From positions 432,001 through 496,000 of the forward strand of contig NZ_CP015318.1 in the NCBI RefSeq assembly GCF_001686985.1: a stretch of 64,000 nt of DNA, in the 5' to 3' direction. The notes under the pieces are model-generated. The model made no database searches. It had not been told where the DNA came from and saw only the letters and a list, made by a program, of their open reading frames with translations. Position 1 is the stretch's first letter; each line of letters starts with the position of its first letter. The stretch is from Mesorhizobium amorphae CCNWGS0123 (lineage in GTDB: Bacteria > Pseudomonadota > Alphaproteobacteria > Rhizobiales > Rhizobiaceae). This document shows positions 8,746 through 17,145 of this stretch, one piece after another. Both the position numbers and the translations under genes were made by a program.

Positions 8746-10233
8746 ATGTCCTTTCAGAAACTTGACGACCTCGGCCACAAGCTCGAAGCGCTGGAGCATG
8801 CGCTTGCCATCCTCGGCGCCGACGAGGCGACGCATATGGCGGTCGGCGGCGGTGAGAAGCGCGCCGAGGCAATGTCGGCGCTTGCAGGTATGCTCCATGC
8901 CCGTGCAACGGCGCCCGAGATTTCAGACTGGATCGCCGCTGCCGAGCAAGAAACACTGAACGAGGAACAGCAGGCGGCGGTCGGGGAGTTGCGCCGGCAA
9001 TACACCAACCTGACCTGCCTGCCGGTCGAGTTCGTCGAACGCCAGACGACGGCGCGCATGCGCTCCGAACAGCTCTGGCGCGATCTGCGCGCCAAGAACG
9101 ACTGGGCAGGCTTCCTGCCGTCGCTGGAGGGCGTAGTCGCCCTGGTACGAGAGGAAGCGGCATTGCGCGCCGACGTGCTTGGCCTCGACCCTTACGACGC
9201 ATTGATGGAACAGTACGATCCCGGCAACCGCGCCGCCGACATCACACCCGTGTTCGCCGAACTGAAGACCTTTCTCAAGGGTTTCGTGCCGGAAGCGCTG
9301 GCCGTGCAAGAGGCGCGGCTGGCCGAGCGCCCGCTGAAGCCGCTCTCCGGCAGCTATGCGATCGACAGGCAGCGCGAGCTTGGCCTCGCCATGATGGCGG
9401 CCGTCGGTTTCGACCTGACGCACGGCTCGCTGTCGGTGTCGCATCACCCCTTCTGCGGCGGTGTGCCGAGCGACGTGCGCATCACCACCCGCTACAAGAC
9501 ATCGGATTTCCTGTCGGCGCTGATGGGCGTGCTGCACGAAACCGGCCATGCGCTTTACGAGCAGAACCTGCCCAAGGCCTGGTCGCATTGGCCGCTCGGC
9601 AAGGCGCGCGGCATGGCGGTGCATGAAAGCCAGAGCCTGTTCGTCGAAAAGCAGATCGGACGCAATCCGGCCTTCTGGCGCTGGGCGCTGCCGGTGGTCG
9701 AAAAGCATCTCGGCGAGGCCTGGTCGCTCGACGACATCCTGCCGCATGTACACCGGGTCGAGCGCGGCCTGATCCGCGTCGATGCCGACGAGGTCACCTA
9801 CCCGCTGCACGTCATCCTGCGCTACGAACTGGAGCAGGAACTGGTTTCGGGCCGGCTGGACGTGGCCGACCTGCCCGAGGCCTGGGATGCCAAGATGCGT
9901 GACTATCTCGGCCTGTCGACCATCGACAACCCAGCCGACGGCCCGATGCAGGACGTGCACTGGCCGGGTGCTGCGTTTGGTTATTTCCCGTCCTACACGC
10001 TGGGCGCCATGATGGCGGCGCAGCAATGGGCGGCACTGACGCGTGACTATCCTTCAGCCGACGGTGACCTCGCCAAGGGCGACTTCAGCGCCATCAACGA
10101 TTGGCGCCGTGAAAGGATCTGGTCGCAAGGGTCGCGCTGGTCGACGCCGGATCTGCTCGAACGCGCCACCGGCGAAAAGCTGAATGCCGCGCATTTCACC
10201 GAGCATCTGAAGAAGCGCTACGGGAGGTCGTGA
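8746..10233 (+). CDS. M32-family carboxypeptidase (Taq type)
   Basis: A 495-residue cytosolic metallopeptidase of full family length. The zinc motif HETGH lies near residue 263 and the third ligand is in MAVHESQSLFVEKQIGR near 290, as in thermostable carboxypeptidase Taq. The HPFCGGVPSDVRITTRY segment is also diagnostic. It removes C-terminal residues other than proline. The start at 8746 (MSFQKLDDLG) fits the family; the ORF extends 38 codons upstream over the promoter of the divergent DUF1304 gene. Confidence 0.92.
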   Translation: MSFQKLDDLGHKLEALEHALAILGADEATHMAVGGGEKRAEAMSALAGMLHARATAPEISDWIAAAEQETLNEEQQAAVGELRRQYTNLTCLPVEFVERQTTARMRSEQLWRDLRAKNDWAGFLPSLEGVVALVREEAALRADVLGLDPYDALMEQYDPGNRAADITPVFAELKTFLKGFVPEALAVQEARLAERPLKPLSGSYAIDRQRELGLAMMAAVGFDLTHGSLSVSHHPFCGGVPSDVRITTRYKTSDFLSALMGVLHETGHALYEQNLPKAWSHWPLGKARGMAVHESQSLFVEKQIGRNPAFWRWALPVVEKHLGEAWSLDDILPHVHRVERGLIRVDADEVTYPLHVILRYELEQELVSGRLDVADLPEAWDAKMRDYLGLSTIDNPADGPMQDVHWPGAAFGYFPSYTLGAMMAAQQWAALTRDYPSADGDLAKGDFSAINDWRRERIWSQGSRWSTPDLLERATGEKLNAAHFTEHLKKRYGRS

Positions 10234-10249
10234 AACAAGTCCACGAGCA

Positions 10250-10286
10250 TTGCTTTTCATATTTCCAGCGCATACATTTTCGTATG
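10250..10286 (+). promoter_or_regulatory. Promoter and operator candidate of the toxin-antitoxin pair
   Basis: TTGCTT (10250) and TACATT (10273) are spaced 17 bases apart, giving a sigma70-like promoter. The inverted repeat CATAC at 10271 and GTATG at 10282 overlaps the -10 box, where an autoregulating RHH antitoxin would bind. The start codon follows at 10307 behind GGGAGAA. The promoter assignment is inference from spacing and position. Confidence 0.5.
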
Positions 10287-10306
10287 AGGAATCGGGAGAA
10301 TACATC

Positions 10307-10588
10307 GTGGGAATCTCAACTCCGAAAGAGCGCGCCACCTTCTCCATCGCCGCAGACATAAAGAGCCGGCTTGAGGACGAAGTGCCGAAGAGCGAGCGAT
10401 CGCGTTTTGTCGAGAAAGCAATCGATCAGGCCTTGCGGGCCGTCGCAGTCAATCGCCTAAAAAAAATGCTGGATGAGCTGCCTCGTGAATCCATTGGCAA
10501 AGGTGAAAGCACCACCGACTTTCTACGTCGCCAACGGATGAAGTGGGACGGTCGCCCCTTGGACGTCCTCGAAGGCACCAAGAAATGA
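10307..10588 (+). CDS. Ribbon-helix-helix antitoxin (VapB-like)
   Basis: A 93-residue protein beginning at a GTG six bases after GGGAGAA. An N-terminal ribbon-helix-helix is visible: a beta strand (ATFSIAAD) and two helices (IKSRLEDEV, SRFVEKAIDQAL). The acidic/basic C-terminal tail would wrap the toxin. Its last codons overlap the toxin start (ATGA). It should neutralise the PIN toxin and repress its own promoter. An in-frame ATG at 10250 lies inside the promoter and has no ribosome binding site. Confidence 0.75.
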   Translation: MGISTPKERATFSIAADIKSRLEDEVPKSERSRFVEKAIDQALRAVAVNRLKKMLDELPRESIGKGESTTDFLRRQRMKWDGRPLDVLEGTKK

Positions 10589-11016
10589 TCGTCGTAGATG
10601 CTTCTGTCTTCGTGAAACTTCTGAAGCAGGAAGAGGACAGCAAAGCCGCGCGGGATCTGACCGATCGTATGTTAGAGGAAGGACAGGGTTATCTTGCTCC
10701 GTCAATCGCGCTGTACGAAACGCTCTCAGCTGCCCTGCATGTCGAATTGCCGCTTGCCACAGTAGGTCAGCTTTTCGAGCAGTTTCGAGAATTGGGGCTA
10801 GCTATTGAAGACCCCACGGTCGAGGAACTGGCAACCGCCGAGAAAATTGCAACGTCCAGCAAAGGTGGCAATGGTTATCCAACCCTGTTCGACAGCATCT
10901 ATCACGCGATGGCGATCGAGCGTGGCGGCACTTTCGTCACAGCTGACCAGCGCCACTTTGCCAAAACGAAGGAGTTCGGCAGCGTCGTTCTGCTCGCCGA
11001 TTGGAAGCCGGACTGA
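10585..11016 (+). CDS. vapC: PIN-domain toxin (VapC family)
   Basis: A 143-residue PIN-domain nuclease. MIVVDASVFVKLL carries the first acidic residue; a central Glu (ALYETLSAAL), then LFDSIYHAMAIE and FVTADQRH give the remaining acidic active-site residues. VapC toxins cut RNA, often tRNA or rRNA, when freed of antitoxin. ATGA overlap with the antitoxin gene means coupled translation. The stop lies only 2 bases from the convergent ABC transporter stop, so the pair was fitted tightly between two core genes. Base composition is somewhat less GC-rich than the neighbours. Confidence 0.85.
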   Translation: MIVVDASVFVKLLKQEEDSKAARDLTDRMLEEGQGYLAPSIALYETLSAALHVELPLATVGQLFEQFRELGLAIEDPTVEELATAEKIATSSKGGNGYPTLFDSIYHAMAIERGGTFVTADQRHFAKTKEFGSVVLLADWKPD

Positions 11017-11018
11017 CG

Positions 11019-12821
11019 CTACTCGGCCGCGCCCTTGAAGGCGCTGGCGCCGGTCTCGAACTGCAGCTTGGCCAGCCGAGCATAGATGCCGCCCTTGGCG
11101 ACGAGGCTCTGGTGGGTGCCTTCCTCGACGATGCGGCCTGCCTCCATGACCAGGATGCGGTCGGCCTTCAGCACGGTGGCCAGCCTGTGGGCGATCACAA
11201 GCGTGGTGCGGCCTTGCATCAGCCGCTCCAGCGCCGTCTGCACCAGCGTCTCGCTTTCGGCGTCGAGCGCCGAAGTGGCCTCGTCGAGCAGCAGGATCGG
11301 CGCGTCGCGCAGGATGGCGCGCGCAATCGCCACGCGCTGGCGTTGGCCGCCGGACAAAGTCACGCCGCGTTCGCCGACCTGGCTGTCATAGCCTTTCTCG
11401 AGCTTCAGGATGAACTCGTCGGCGAGGGCCGCCTTGGCCGCCGCCTCGATCTCGGCATTGCTGGCGCCGGGCCGGCCGAAGCCGATATTGTCGCGCGCGC
11501 TGGCCGCGAAGATGGTGACGTCCTGTGGCACGATGGCAATGCGCTCCCTGACATCAGCGGGATTGGCCTCGCGCAGGTCGACGCTGTCGACGACGACGCG
11601 GCCGGTCTCGGGATCGTAGAAGCGCAGGATCAGTGAAAACACCGTGCTCTTGCCGGCGCCCGACGGGCCGACGATCGCCACCGTCTCGCCGGGCTTGATC
11701 TGAAAACTTAAGGCGTGGACGGCGGCGCGGTCGGGCCGTGCCGGATAGGAAAAGGACACGTCGTCGAAGCTGATCGCGCCTTTCGCTTTCACCGGCAGCG
11801 GCGTCGGATTTGCCGGCGACTGGATGGCGGGCTTTTCGGCCAGGATCTCGGTCAGCCGTTCCGCCGCGCCCGCGGCCTGGGAAAGCTCGCCCCAGACCTC
11901 CGACAGCGCGCCGAGCGCGCCGGCGGCGAACACCGAATAAAGCAGGAACTGGCCGAGCGTGCCCGGCGACAGCGTGCCTGCAAGCACGTCGCGCGAGCCG
12001 AACCAGAGCACCGCCACGACCGAGGAAAAGATCATGAAGATGGCGAAGAAGGTCAGGAAGGAGCGGGCGAAGATCGAGGCCCGCGCCGCCTCGAAGGCGG
12101 CTTCCACGGCCGTCGAGAACCGCCCGGTGACCAGTTTTTCGTTGGTGAAGGCCTGCAGCGTGCGCACCGCGCCGATCTGCTCGCTGGCATAGGCGGTGGC
12201 GTCGGCCAGCGTATCCTGCGCCTGCCGCGATTTCCGCCGCACCGAGCGCCCGAAGGCGACCAGCGGCAGCACGATGACGGGAATCGCGGCAATCACCAGG
12301 CCGGACAGTTTCGGGCTGGTGAAGACCATCATCGCCACCGCGCCGAGGCCGAGGATGACGTTGCGGAGCGCCACCGAGGCGGTGGCGCCGACCGCCGATT
12401 TCACCTGCGTGGTGTCGGCGGCGAGCCGCGACACGATCTCGCCCGACTGTGCGGTGTCGAAGAACGCCGGCGACAGCGTCGTGACATGGGCAAACACATC
12501 GCTGCGGATGTCGGCGACAACGCGCTCGCCGAGCGTGATGACGAAATAGTAGCGGCTGGCCGAGGCCGCCGCCAGCAATGCGGCCATCACCACCAGCATG
12601 GCGAAATATTCGGCGATGAAGCTGGAATCGGACGCGGAAAAGCCGTGGTCGATCATGCGCCGCACGGCGAGCGGCAAGGCAAGCGTCGTCGCAGCGGCGA
12701 CGATCAGCGAGATGACCGCGCCGATGACCAGCTTGCGGTAGCGGGTGATGTAGGGAAAAAGGCGCCCCAGCGGCCCGAGCGAGCGCCGGCGCCCGTCTTC
12801 CTCGCCGCTGATATCCGCCAT
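11019..12821 (-). CDS. ABC exporter, fused membrane and ATPase domains (MsbA-like)
   Basis: A 600-residue half-transporter. An N-terminal six-helix exporter domain (about 20-310) is followed by an ATPase domain with Walker A GPSGAGKS near 383, signature LSGGQRQR near 485 and Walker B ILLLDEATSALD near 507. It works as a dimer; MsbA-like exporters move lipids or drugs outward, and the substrate here is unknown. The start at 12821 (MADISGEE) follows AGAGGAAA; an in-frame ATG 13 codons upstream is less likely. It is divergent from rpmE. Confidence 0.88.
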   Translation of the reverse strand: MADISGEEDGRRRSLGPLGRLFPYITRYRKLVIGAVISLIVAAATTLALPLAVRRMIDHGFSASDSSFIAEYFAMLVVMAALLAAASASRYYFVITLGERVVADIRSDVFAHVTTLSPAFFDTAQSGEIVSRLAADTTQVKSAVGATASVALRNVILGLGAVAMMVFTSPKLSGLVIAAIPVIVLPLVAFGRSVRRKSRQAQDTLADATAYASEQIGAVRTLQAFTNEKLVTGRFSTAVEAAFEAARASIFARSFLTFFAIFMIFSSVVAVLWFGSRDVLAGTLSPGTLGQFLLYSVFAAGALGALSEVWGELSQAAGAAERLTEILAEKPAIQSPANPTPLPVKAKGAISFDDVSFSYPARPDRAAVHALSFQIKPGETVAIVGPSGAGKSTVFSLILRFYDPETGRVVVDSVDLREANPADVRERIAIVPQDVTIFAASARDNIGFGRPGASNAEIEAAAKAALADEFILKLEKGYDSQVGERGVTLSGGQRQRVAIARAILRDAPILLLDEATSALDAESETLVQTALERLMQGRTTLVIAHRLATVLKADRILVMEAGRIVEEGTHQSLVAKGGIYARLAKLQFETGASAFKGAAE

Positions 12822-12923
12822 GACCGTTTCCTCTGGCCGCTTCCAGGTGGGCGTCTTCAATATGCGCCTGCCGCGGCCTTGTGATTCAATTCCGGCTGAT
12901 GTATAGGCTCGCCGACCGTTTTA

Positions 12924-12961
12924 GAAGCCGTGGCTCCTCAATAGCTGCGGCTTCGAATTTT
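12924..12961 (+). promoter_or_regulatory. Leader hairpin with T run upstream of rpmE
   Basis: GAAGCCGTGGCT and AGCTGCGGCTTC form a 12-bp stem (two G-U pairs in RNA) around a 7-base loop, followed by GAATTTT. No plus-strand gene lies upstream, so this terminator-like structure falls in the 5' leader of the L31 gene. It may be an attenuator or an L31 binding site. This is inference from structure and position. Confidence 0.45.
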
Positions 12962-13026
12962 AAAAAGGGGCGCATCGACGCAGGCCATAGGCCCGTCGGC
13001 AGCGCCGGCAAGCCAGGAACAGAACC

Positions 13027-13248
13027 ATGAAGACCGACATCCATCCCGACTACCACACGATCAAGGTCGTCATGACCGACGGCACCGAATACATGACCCG
13101 TTCGACCTGGGGCAAGGAAGGCGATACGATGAACCTCGATATCGATCCGACCACCCACCCGGCCTGGACCGGCGGCCAGCAGACCCTGCTCGACCGCGGC
13201 GGCCGTCTGTCGAAGTTCAAGAAGCGCTTCGAAGGCTTCGGCATCTAA
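13027..13248 (+). CDS. rpmE: 50S ribosomal protein L31
   Basis: A 73-residue protein beginning [20 protein letters not shown], with [10 protein letters not shown] and KFKKRFEGF typical of L31. It has no CxxC zinc pair, so it is the zinc-independent form common in alphaproteobacteria. L31 bridges the subunits of the ribosome. A strong terminator follows 27 bases downstream, and a hairpin leader precedes it. Confidence 0.96.
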   Translation: MKTDIHPDYHTIKVVMTDGTEYMTRSTWGKEGDTMNLDIDPTTHPAWTGGQQTLLDRGGRLSKFKKRFEGFGI

Positions 13249-13275
13249 GCCGCAACAGTCCTTCTCGGATCAAAG

Positions 13276-13299
13276 ACCCGCCTTCGAGGCGGGTTTTTT
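13276..13299 (+). terminator. Rho-independent terminator of rpmE
   Basis: ACCCGCC and GGCGGGT pair around TTCGA and run into six T residues. This is a canonical intrinsic terminator 27 bases after the L31 stop. Confidence 0.9.
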
Positions 13300-13341
13300 G
13301 CTGCCTGAGCCTCGCCGCTCCTCAGCCGAGGTCGGGCAGCC

Positions 13342-13986
13342 CTATTCAGCAAGCAATTCCCGCAGCGCCATGCGCTTGTAGGCTGCCACCAGCCTGTCGC
13401 CTTCCTCTCGATCGACAGAGATCGCCAGCCGCATCGCGGCCTCGCCCATTTGCCAGACCAGGAAAGCCGTCGTCTCCAGAGCTACCGGATCGGCGTCCGG
13501 ACGCAGCCGCCTCAGCACCGCGATGAGGAATCCGGCATTGGCGCGGCTGTCCGCCAGCTCGAGCTCGCGCAGCGCCTTGTCGGCCTGCGTGCCCGACCAG
13601 ATGTCGCGCATCACCGGCTCGGCCAGGAACAGCCGGTAGTAGATGTCCACCAGCTCCGAAAACGCCTGCCGCAGGCCTTCGGCATCGCCGACGTCCTTCA
13701 GCGCGGCCGCGATACAGGCCTGGCTTTCGGTGGTGTGGCGCTCGGCCAGCGCCCAGACGATCGCCCGCTTGTCCGGGAAGAACTGGTAGAGCGAGCCGAT
13801 CGACACGCCTGCCCTTTCCGCCACCTCGCCCATGCGCATGGCATCGCTTCCCTGCTCGGCGATCAGCACAGAGGCGGCGGCCAGCATCCGCTCGACCCGC
13901 TCGCGGCTGCGCTGCTGGCTCGGCGCCCGGCGCGGCGATGCGACCTGCCCATCCGGTTGAGGCGACACTGCGGATCTGCCTTCCAT
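13342..13986 (-). CDS. TetR-family repressor
   Basis: A 214-residue regulator. The N-terminal helix-turn-helix (MGEVAERAGVSIGSLYQFFPDKRAI) is typical of TetR; the C-terminal part is an all-helical ligand domain. The start at 13986 (MEGRSAV) follows a GGAG; an ATG six codons upstream has a poorer site. It is divergent from the NAD(P)-binding gene at 14099 and very likely represses it through the palindrome between them. The inducer is unknown. Confidence 0.88.
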   Translation of the reverse strand: MEGRSAVSPQPDGQVASPRRAPSQQRSRERVERMLAAASVLIAEQGSDAMRMGEVAERAGVSIGSLYQFFPDKRAIVWALAERHTTESQACIAAALKDVGDAEGLRQAFSELVDIYYRLFLAEPVMRDIWSGTQADKALRELELADSRANAGFLIAVLRRLRPDADPVALETTAFLVWQMGEAAMRLAISVDREEGDRLVAAYKRMALRELLAE

Positions 13987-14051
13987 GGCTAACTCCGGAA
14001 ACATTCTTCGACGAATCGGCTTGACTCACAAAATACGAGGGTTTATCACGT

Positions 14052-14084
14052 TTTGCAAATGTGAGGATTACTCATGTTTGTAAA
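14052..14084. promoter_or_regulatory. TetR operator candidate
   Basis: TTTGCAAATGTGAG at 14052 and CTCATGTTTGTAAA at 14071 are inverted copies (11 of 14 positions) separated by GATTA. The site lies between the divergent TetR and NmrA-like genes, 15 bases before the latter's start, where bound repressor would block transcription. Confidence 0.6.
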
Positions 14085-14098
14085 AAGAGGAAACCGAG

Positions 14099-14935
14099 AT
14101 GACTGACAGCACAGCGAAACATCCGACATTGATCCTCGGCGGCACCGGCAAGATCGGCCGCCGCATCGTCGAGCGGCTGACGGCGCGCGGCCTTCCGGTG
14201 CGTATCGGCTCACGTTCGGGCGCCCCTTCTTTCGACTGGGAAGACGACGCGACCTGGGCCCCGGCAATGCAGGGCGTGGGCGCCGTCTACATCAGCTACT
14301 ATCCCGATCTCTCCGTGCCGGGCGCTGCTGAAGCGGTCGGCTCCTTGGCCAATCTTGCCGTGCAAAACGGGATCAAGCGGCTGGTGCTGCTGTCGGGGCG
14401 GGGCGAAACGGAGGCCCAGCGCGCCGAAGAGATGCTGAAGGACTCGGGCGCCGACTGGACGATCCTGCGCTGTGCCTGGTTTGCCCAGAACTTCAGCGAG
14501 AGCTTTCTGCTTGACCCCTTGCTCGAAGGCGAGGTGCAGTTGCCGGTCGGCAATGTCGGGGAACCTTTCGTCGATGCAGACGACATCGCCGACGCCGCCG
14601 TAACGGCGCTTACCCAGCAAGGGCATGTCGGCCAGCTCTATGAACTAACCGGACCGCGGCTGCTGAGTTTTGCCGACGCGATCGCCGAGATCGGCAGGGC
14701 CGCCGGCCGCGACATCCGCTTCAAGCAGATTTCGCATGCCGAGTTCGCCGCCGCAATCGCCGCGCACGAACTGCCGGCCGAGTTTGCCTGGCTGCTCAAC
14801 GAGCTGTTCACCGAGGTGCTCGATGGCCGCAACGAGGCGCTGACCGACGGTGTCCAGCGTGTTCTCGGCCGTGCGCCAAAAGACTTTTCCGCCTATACAA
14901 CCGAAACCGCCGCTTCCGGCATCTGGAGCAACTGA
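14099..14935 (+). CDS. NmrA-like NAD(P)-binding protein
   Basis: A 278-residue Rossmann-fold protein with the nucleotide motif GGTGKIG at residues 14-20. VLLSGRGETEAQRAEEML and the later GEPFVDADDIADAAV follow the NmrA/atypical short-chain-reductase pattern, which lacks the YxxxK catalytic pair. Such proteins sense or reduce with NAD(P)H. It is the first gene of a pair with a DUF1772 protein (1 base apart), probably under the divergent TetR regulator. Confidence 0.85.
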   Translation: MTDSTAKHPTLILGGTGKIGRRIVERLTARGLPVRIGSRSGAPSFDWEDDATWAPAMQGVGAVYISYYPDLSVPGAAEAVGSLANLAVQNGIKRLVLLSGRGETEAQRAEEMLKDSGADWTILRCAWFAQNFSESFLLDPLLEGEVQLPVGNVGEPFVDADDIADAAVTALTQQGHVGQLYELTGPRLLSFADAIAEIGRAAGRDIRFKQISHAEFAAAIAAHELPAEFAWLLNELFTEVLDGRNEALTDGVQRVLGRAPKDFSAYTTETAASGIWSN

Positions 14936-14936
14936 C

Positions 14937-15416
14937 ATGATCGCGAAGCTTCTTCCCACCTTGATCTTCATCGCCGCGGTCGGCTCGGGCATTGTCGGCG
15001 GCGTGTTCTTCGCCTTTTCCAACTTCGTCATGGCGGGACTTGCCCGGCTGCCCGCCCCGGGCGGCATCGCTGCGATGAATTCGATCAATGTTACAGTCAT
15101 CACGCCGCTGTTCATGACCGCGCTTTTCGGCACCGGGCTGGTCTGCCTGGTGCTCATTGCCGGCGCGATCATCGGCTGGGGCCAGCCGGGCTCGTTCTGG
15201 CTGCTCGCCGGCGCGCTGCTCTATCTCGTCGGCAACCCGATCGTGACCATGGTCTTCAACGTGCCGCTCAACGACGCGCTCGCCGCCGTCGATCCGGCAA
15301 GCAGCAACGCTTCCGCCGTGTGGACGAACTATCTGAGCAAGTGGGTGATGTCGAACCACGTCCGCACCATCACCGCCATCGTTGCGATGGCCTGCTTCAT
15401 TTTTGCATTGATCTGA
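14937..15416 (+). CDS. DUF1772-family membrane protein
   Basis: A 159-residue protein with four hydrophobic helices. Features matching DUF1772 (anthrone oxygenase-like) proteins are GGVFFAFSNFVMAGL in the first helix, a central NPIVTMVFNVPLNDAL and WVMSNHVRTITAIVAMACF at the end. The ATG lies one base after the NmrA-like stop, so the two are co-translated. In other bacteria DUF1772 genes often accompany NmrA-like or SDR genes under a TetR regulator. Confidence 0.8.
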   Translation: MIAKLLPTLIFIAAVGSGIVGGVFFAFSNFVMAGLARLPAPGGIAAMNSINVTVITPLFMTALFGTGLVCLVLIAGAIIGWGQPGSFWLLAGALLYLVGNPIVTMVFNVPLNDALAAVDPASSNASAVWTNYLSKWVMSNHVRTITAIVAMACFIFALI

Positions 15417-15437
15417 AAGCGACCGCCCAAGGGCAAG

Positions 15438-15465
15438 AAAGACCTCGCCTCAGGCCGGGTCTTTT
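15438..15465 (+). terminator. Rho-independent terminator after the DUF1772 gene
   Basis: AAAGACC at 15438 and GGTCTTT at 15458 pair, with an inner GCC/GGC, and the right arm runs into a T run. It lies 22 bases after the DUF1772 stop and overlaps the last codons of the convergent SelT-like gene. Confidence 0.7.
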
Positions 15466-15797
15466 TGCGTGTGGTCTTTTGACGTATGCCCCTTGCGGTC
15501 GGCATGGCCGAGATCGCGGTCCGGGTCGATGACGTCGCGGACCAGCTGCTTGAGCTTGGCCGCATCCGGAAAGCCGCCGTCGCGTTTGCGGTCCCAGATG
15601 AGTGTGTCGTTGCAGGAGATGGTGAAGATGCCGCCGGTACCCGGCACGAGCGCCACCTCGCCCAGTTCCGTGCCAAAGGTGGAAAGCAGTTCCTGCGCCA
15701 TCCAGCCGGCGCGCAACAGCCACTGGCACTGCGTGCAATAGGTGATGCGGATGGTGGGCAGCGGCTTTTCGGTCATGCCGGGCTGAGCTTCGCTCAT
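15450..15797 (-). CDS. SelT/SelW/SelH-type (Rdx) thioredoxin-like protein
   Basis: A 115-residue protein with the redox motif CTQC in [21 protein letters not shown] and the family segment [18 protein letters not shown], then [12 protein letters not shown]. It is the cysteine form of the Rdx family; no in-frame TGA replaces the second Cys, so no selenocysteine is implied. Its ATG overlaps the yebC stop (ATGA), so translation is coupled. A likely role is thiol redox chemistry. Confidence 0.85.
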   Translation of the reverse strand: MSEAQPGMTEKPLPTIRITYCTQCQWLLRAGWMAQELLSTFGTELGEVALVPGTGGIFTISCNDTLIWDRKRDGGFPDAAKLKQLVRDVIDPDRDLGHADRKGHTSKDHTQKDPA

Positions 15798-16543
15798 GCC
15801 GCGCTGAGCTTGGCCATGGTCTCGTCATCGACCTCGAAATTGGCGTAGACGCTCTGCACGTCGTCGTCGTCCTCGAGCGTGGCGACCAGCTTCATCAGCG
15901 ACTGCGCGCGCTCCTCGTCGACCGGGATATTGTTCTGTGGCTGCCAGATCGGCTTCACCGATTCGGCTTCGCCGAGCGCACCTTCCAGAGCCTTGGAGAC
16001 TTCGCCGAGATTTTCGAAGGCGCAATAGATGGTGTGGCCTTCCTCGTCCGACTGCACATCGTCGGCGCCGGCCTCGATCGCCGCATCCATGACCTTTTCG
16101 GCGCTGCCGACTGACACCGGATAATAGATTTCGCCGACACGATCCCACATGAATGACACCGAGCCGGTTTCGCCCATCGCCCCGCCGGCCTTGGTGAAGG
16201 CGGCGCGCACGTTCGAGGCCGAACGGTTGCGGTTGTCGGTCAGCGCCTCGACGATCAGCGCCACGCCGCCCGGCCCGTAGCCTTCGTAGCGCACGGCTTC
16301 GTAGTTTTCGGCATCGCCCATCGACGCCTTGTTGATGGCGCGCTGGATGTTGTCCTTCGGCATCGACACCGCCTTGGCATTCTGCACGGCAAGGCGCAGG
16401 CGCGGGTTCATCGACGGGTCCGGCGTCCCGGTCTTGGCGGCGACGGTGATTTCGCGCGCCAGCTTGGAAAACATTTTCGACCGCACCGCGTCCTGGCGGC
16501 CCTTGCGGTGCATGATGTTCTTGAACTGTGAATGGCCAGCCAT
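15794..16543 (-). CDS. yebC: YebC/PmpR-family translation or transcription factor
   Basis: A 249-residue protein of full family length: [18 protein letters not shown] at the N-terminus, then [13 protein letters not shown] and [14 protein letters not shown]. YebC proteins were long called transcription regulators; some members assist ribosomes at polyproline stretches, a role overlapping EF-P. It is the first gene of a pair with the SelT-like gene. Confidence 0.95.
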   Translation of the reverse strand: MAGHSQFKNIMHRKGRQDAVRSKMFSKLAREITVAAKTGTPDPSMNPRLRLAVQNAKAVSMPKDNIQRAINKASMGDAENYEAVRYEGYGPGGVALIVEALTDNRNRSASNVRAAFTKAGGAMGETGSVSFMWDRVGEIYYPVSVGSAEKVMDAAIEAGADDVQSDEEGHTIYCAFENLGEVSKALEGALGEAESVKPIWQPQNNIPVDEERAQSLMKLVATLEDDDDVQSVYANFEVDDETMAKLSAA

Positions 16544-16566
16544 GGCACCCCTGTCGTCTTCGGCTA

Positions 16567-16613
16567 GAGCATTTGCAGCCGGGCGGTTTCACCCGACGCT
16601 TGCGAAAATGCTC
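16567..16613. repeat. Palindromic intergenic repeat, family A (copy 2)
   Basis: GAGCATTTGCA pairs imperfectly with TGCGAAAATGCTC around a core containing GGGCGGTTTCACCC. It lies just upstream of yebC. The outer GAGCAT...ATGCTC stem is the commonest rhizobial form of the element. Confidence 0.65.
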
Positions 16614-16770
16614 GAATTCAAATTTTCAGAACGTCCCTAGTATGCCCGACTGGACATACGGCGCGCTCTCTGTCGGAATGGCCGGCTTATAAATAAATCG
16701 GCTCAATTCGTCCAGCCGCGCCGTTGGCGACCTGGACGGGATCAGCCCGACGGGCCTGGCCCGCGGCCGT

Positions 16771-17094
16771 TCACGCCTCGAGATCGGACTTCAGCCGGTC
16801 GATGATGCTGATCGCGTGGCCGGCATACTGGCTGATCCAGCGGTCGTGGATCTGCTTGATCGGCAGCGCGTTGAGATGGTTCCAGCGCTCGCGCCCCTCG
16901 CGCCGCGCCACGATCAGCTCGGCCTCCTCCAGCACCTTGAGGTGCAGCATGACGGTACAGCGGTCCATGTCGGGAAAGGCCTCGCACAGCATGCCGGTGG
17001 TGCGCGGCGCGTCCTTCATCTGGTCGAGCAATTCGCGTCGGCGTGGATGCGCCAGCGCCTTGAAAACATTGTCGTCTTGCGATCGGCTTGACAT
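16771..17094 (-). CDS. ArsR-family repressor
   Basis: A 107-residue winged-helix regulator: VFKALAHPRRRELLDQM, then CTVMLHLKVLEEAELIVARREGR, the recognition helix and wing. The sequence lacks an obvious metal-binding Cys pair in that helix, so it belongs with the ArsR group that controls SRPBCC (AHSA1-like) genes. It is divergent from such a gene at 17146. The start codon overlaps a perfect palindrome and no ribosome binding site is visible, so the mRNA may be leaderless. Confidence 0.88.
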   Translation of the reverse strand: MSSRSQDDNVFKALAHPRRRELLDQMKDAPRTTGMLCEAFPDMDRCTVMLHLKVLEEAELIVARREGRERWNHLNALPIKQIHDRWISQYAGHAISIIDRLKSDLEA

Positions 17095-17112
17095 GTTATA
17101 TTTATATAACAT
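17093..17112. promoter_or_regulatory. Perfect palindromic ArsR operator candidate
   Basis: ATGTTATA and TATAACAT form a perfect 8-bp inverted repeat around TTTA. It overlaps the ArsR start codon on one side and lies 34 bases before the SRPBCC start on the other. It is AT-only in the stem apart from one G-C pair, in a GC-rich genome. The regulator bound here would repress both directions. Confidence 0.7.
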
Positions 17113-17145
17113 ATTGTTGGGCTGATCAAGGAAGGAGTTGTGGAC

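Noticed and set aside
15450..15797. Selenoprotein (SelT/SelW-like)
   Set aside because: The redox site is CTQC with two cysteines and no in-frame TGA, so selenocysteine is not indicated.
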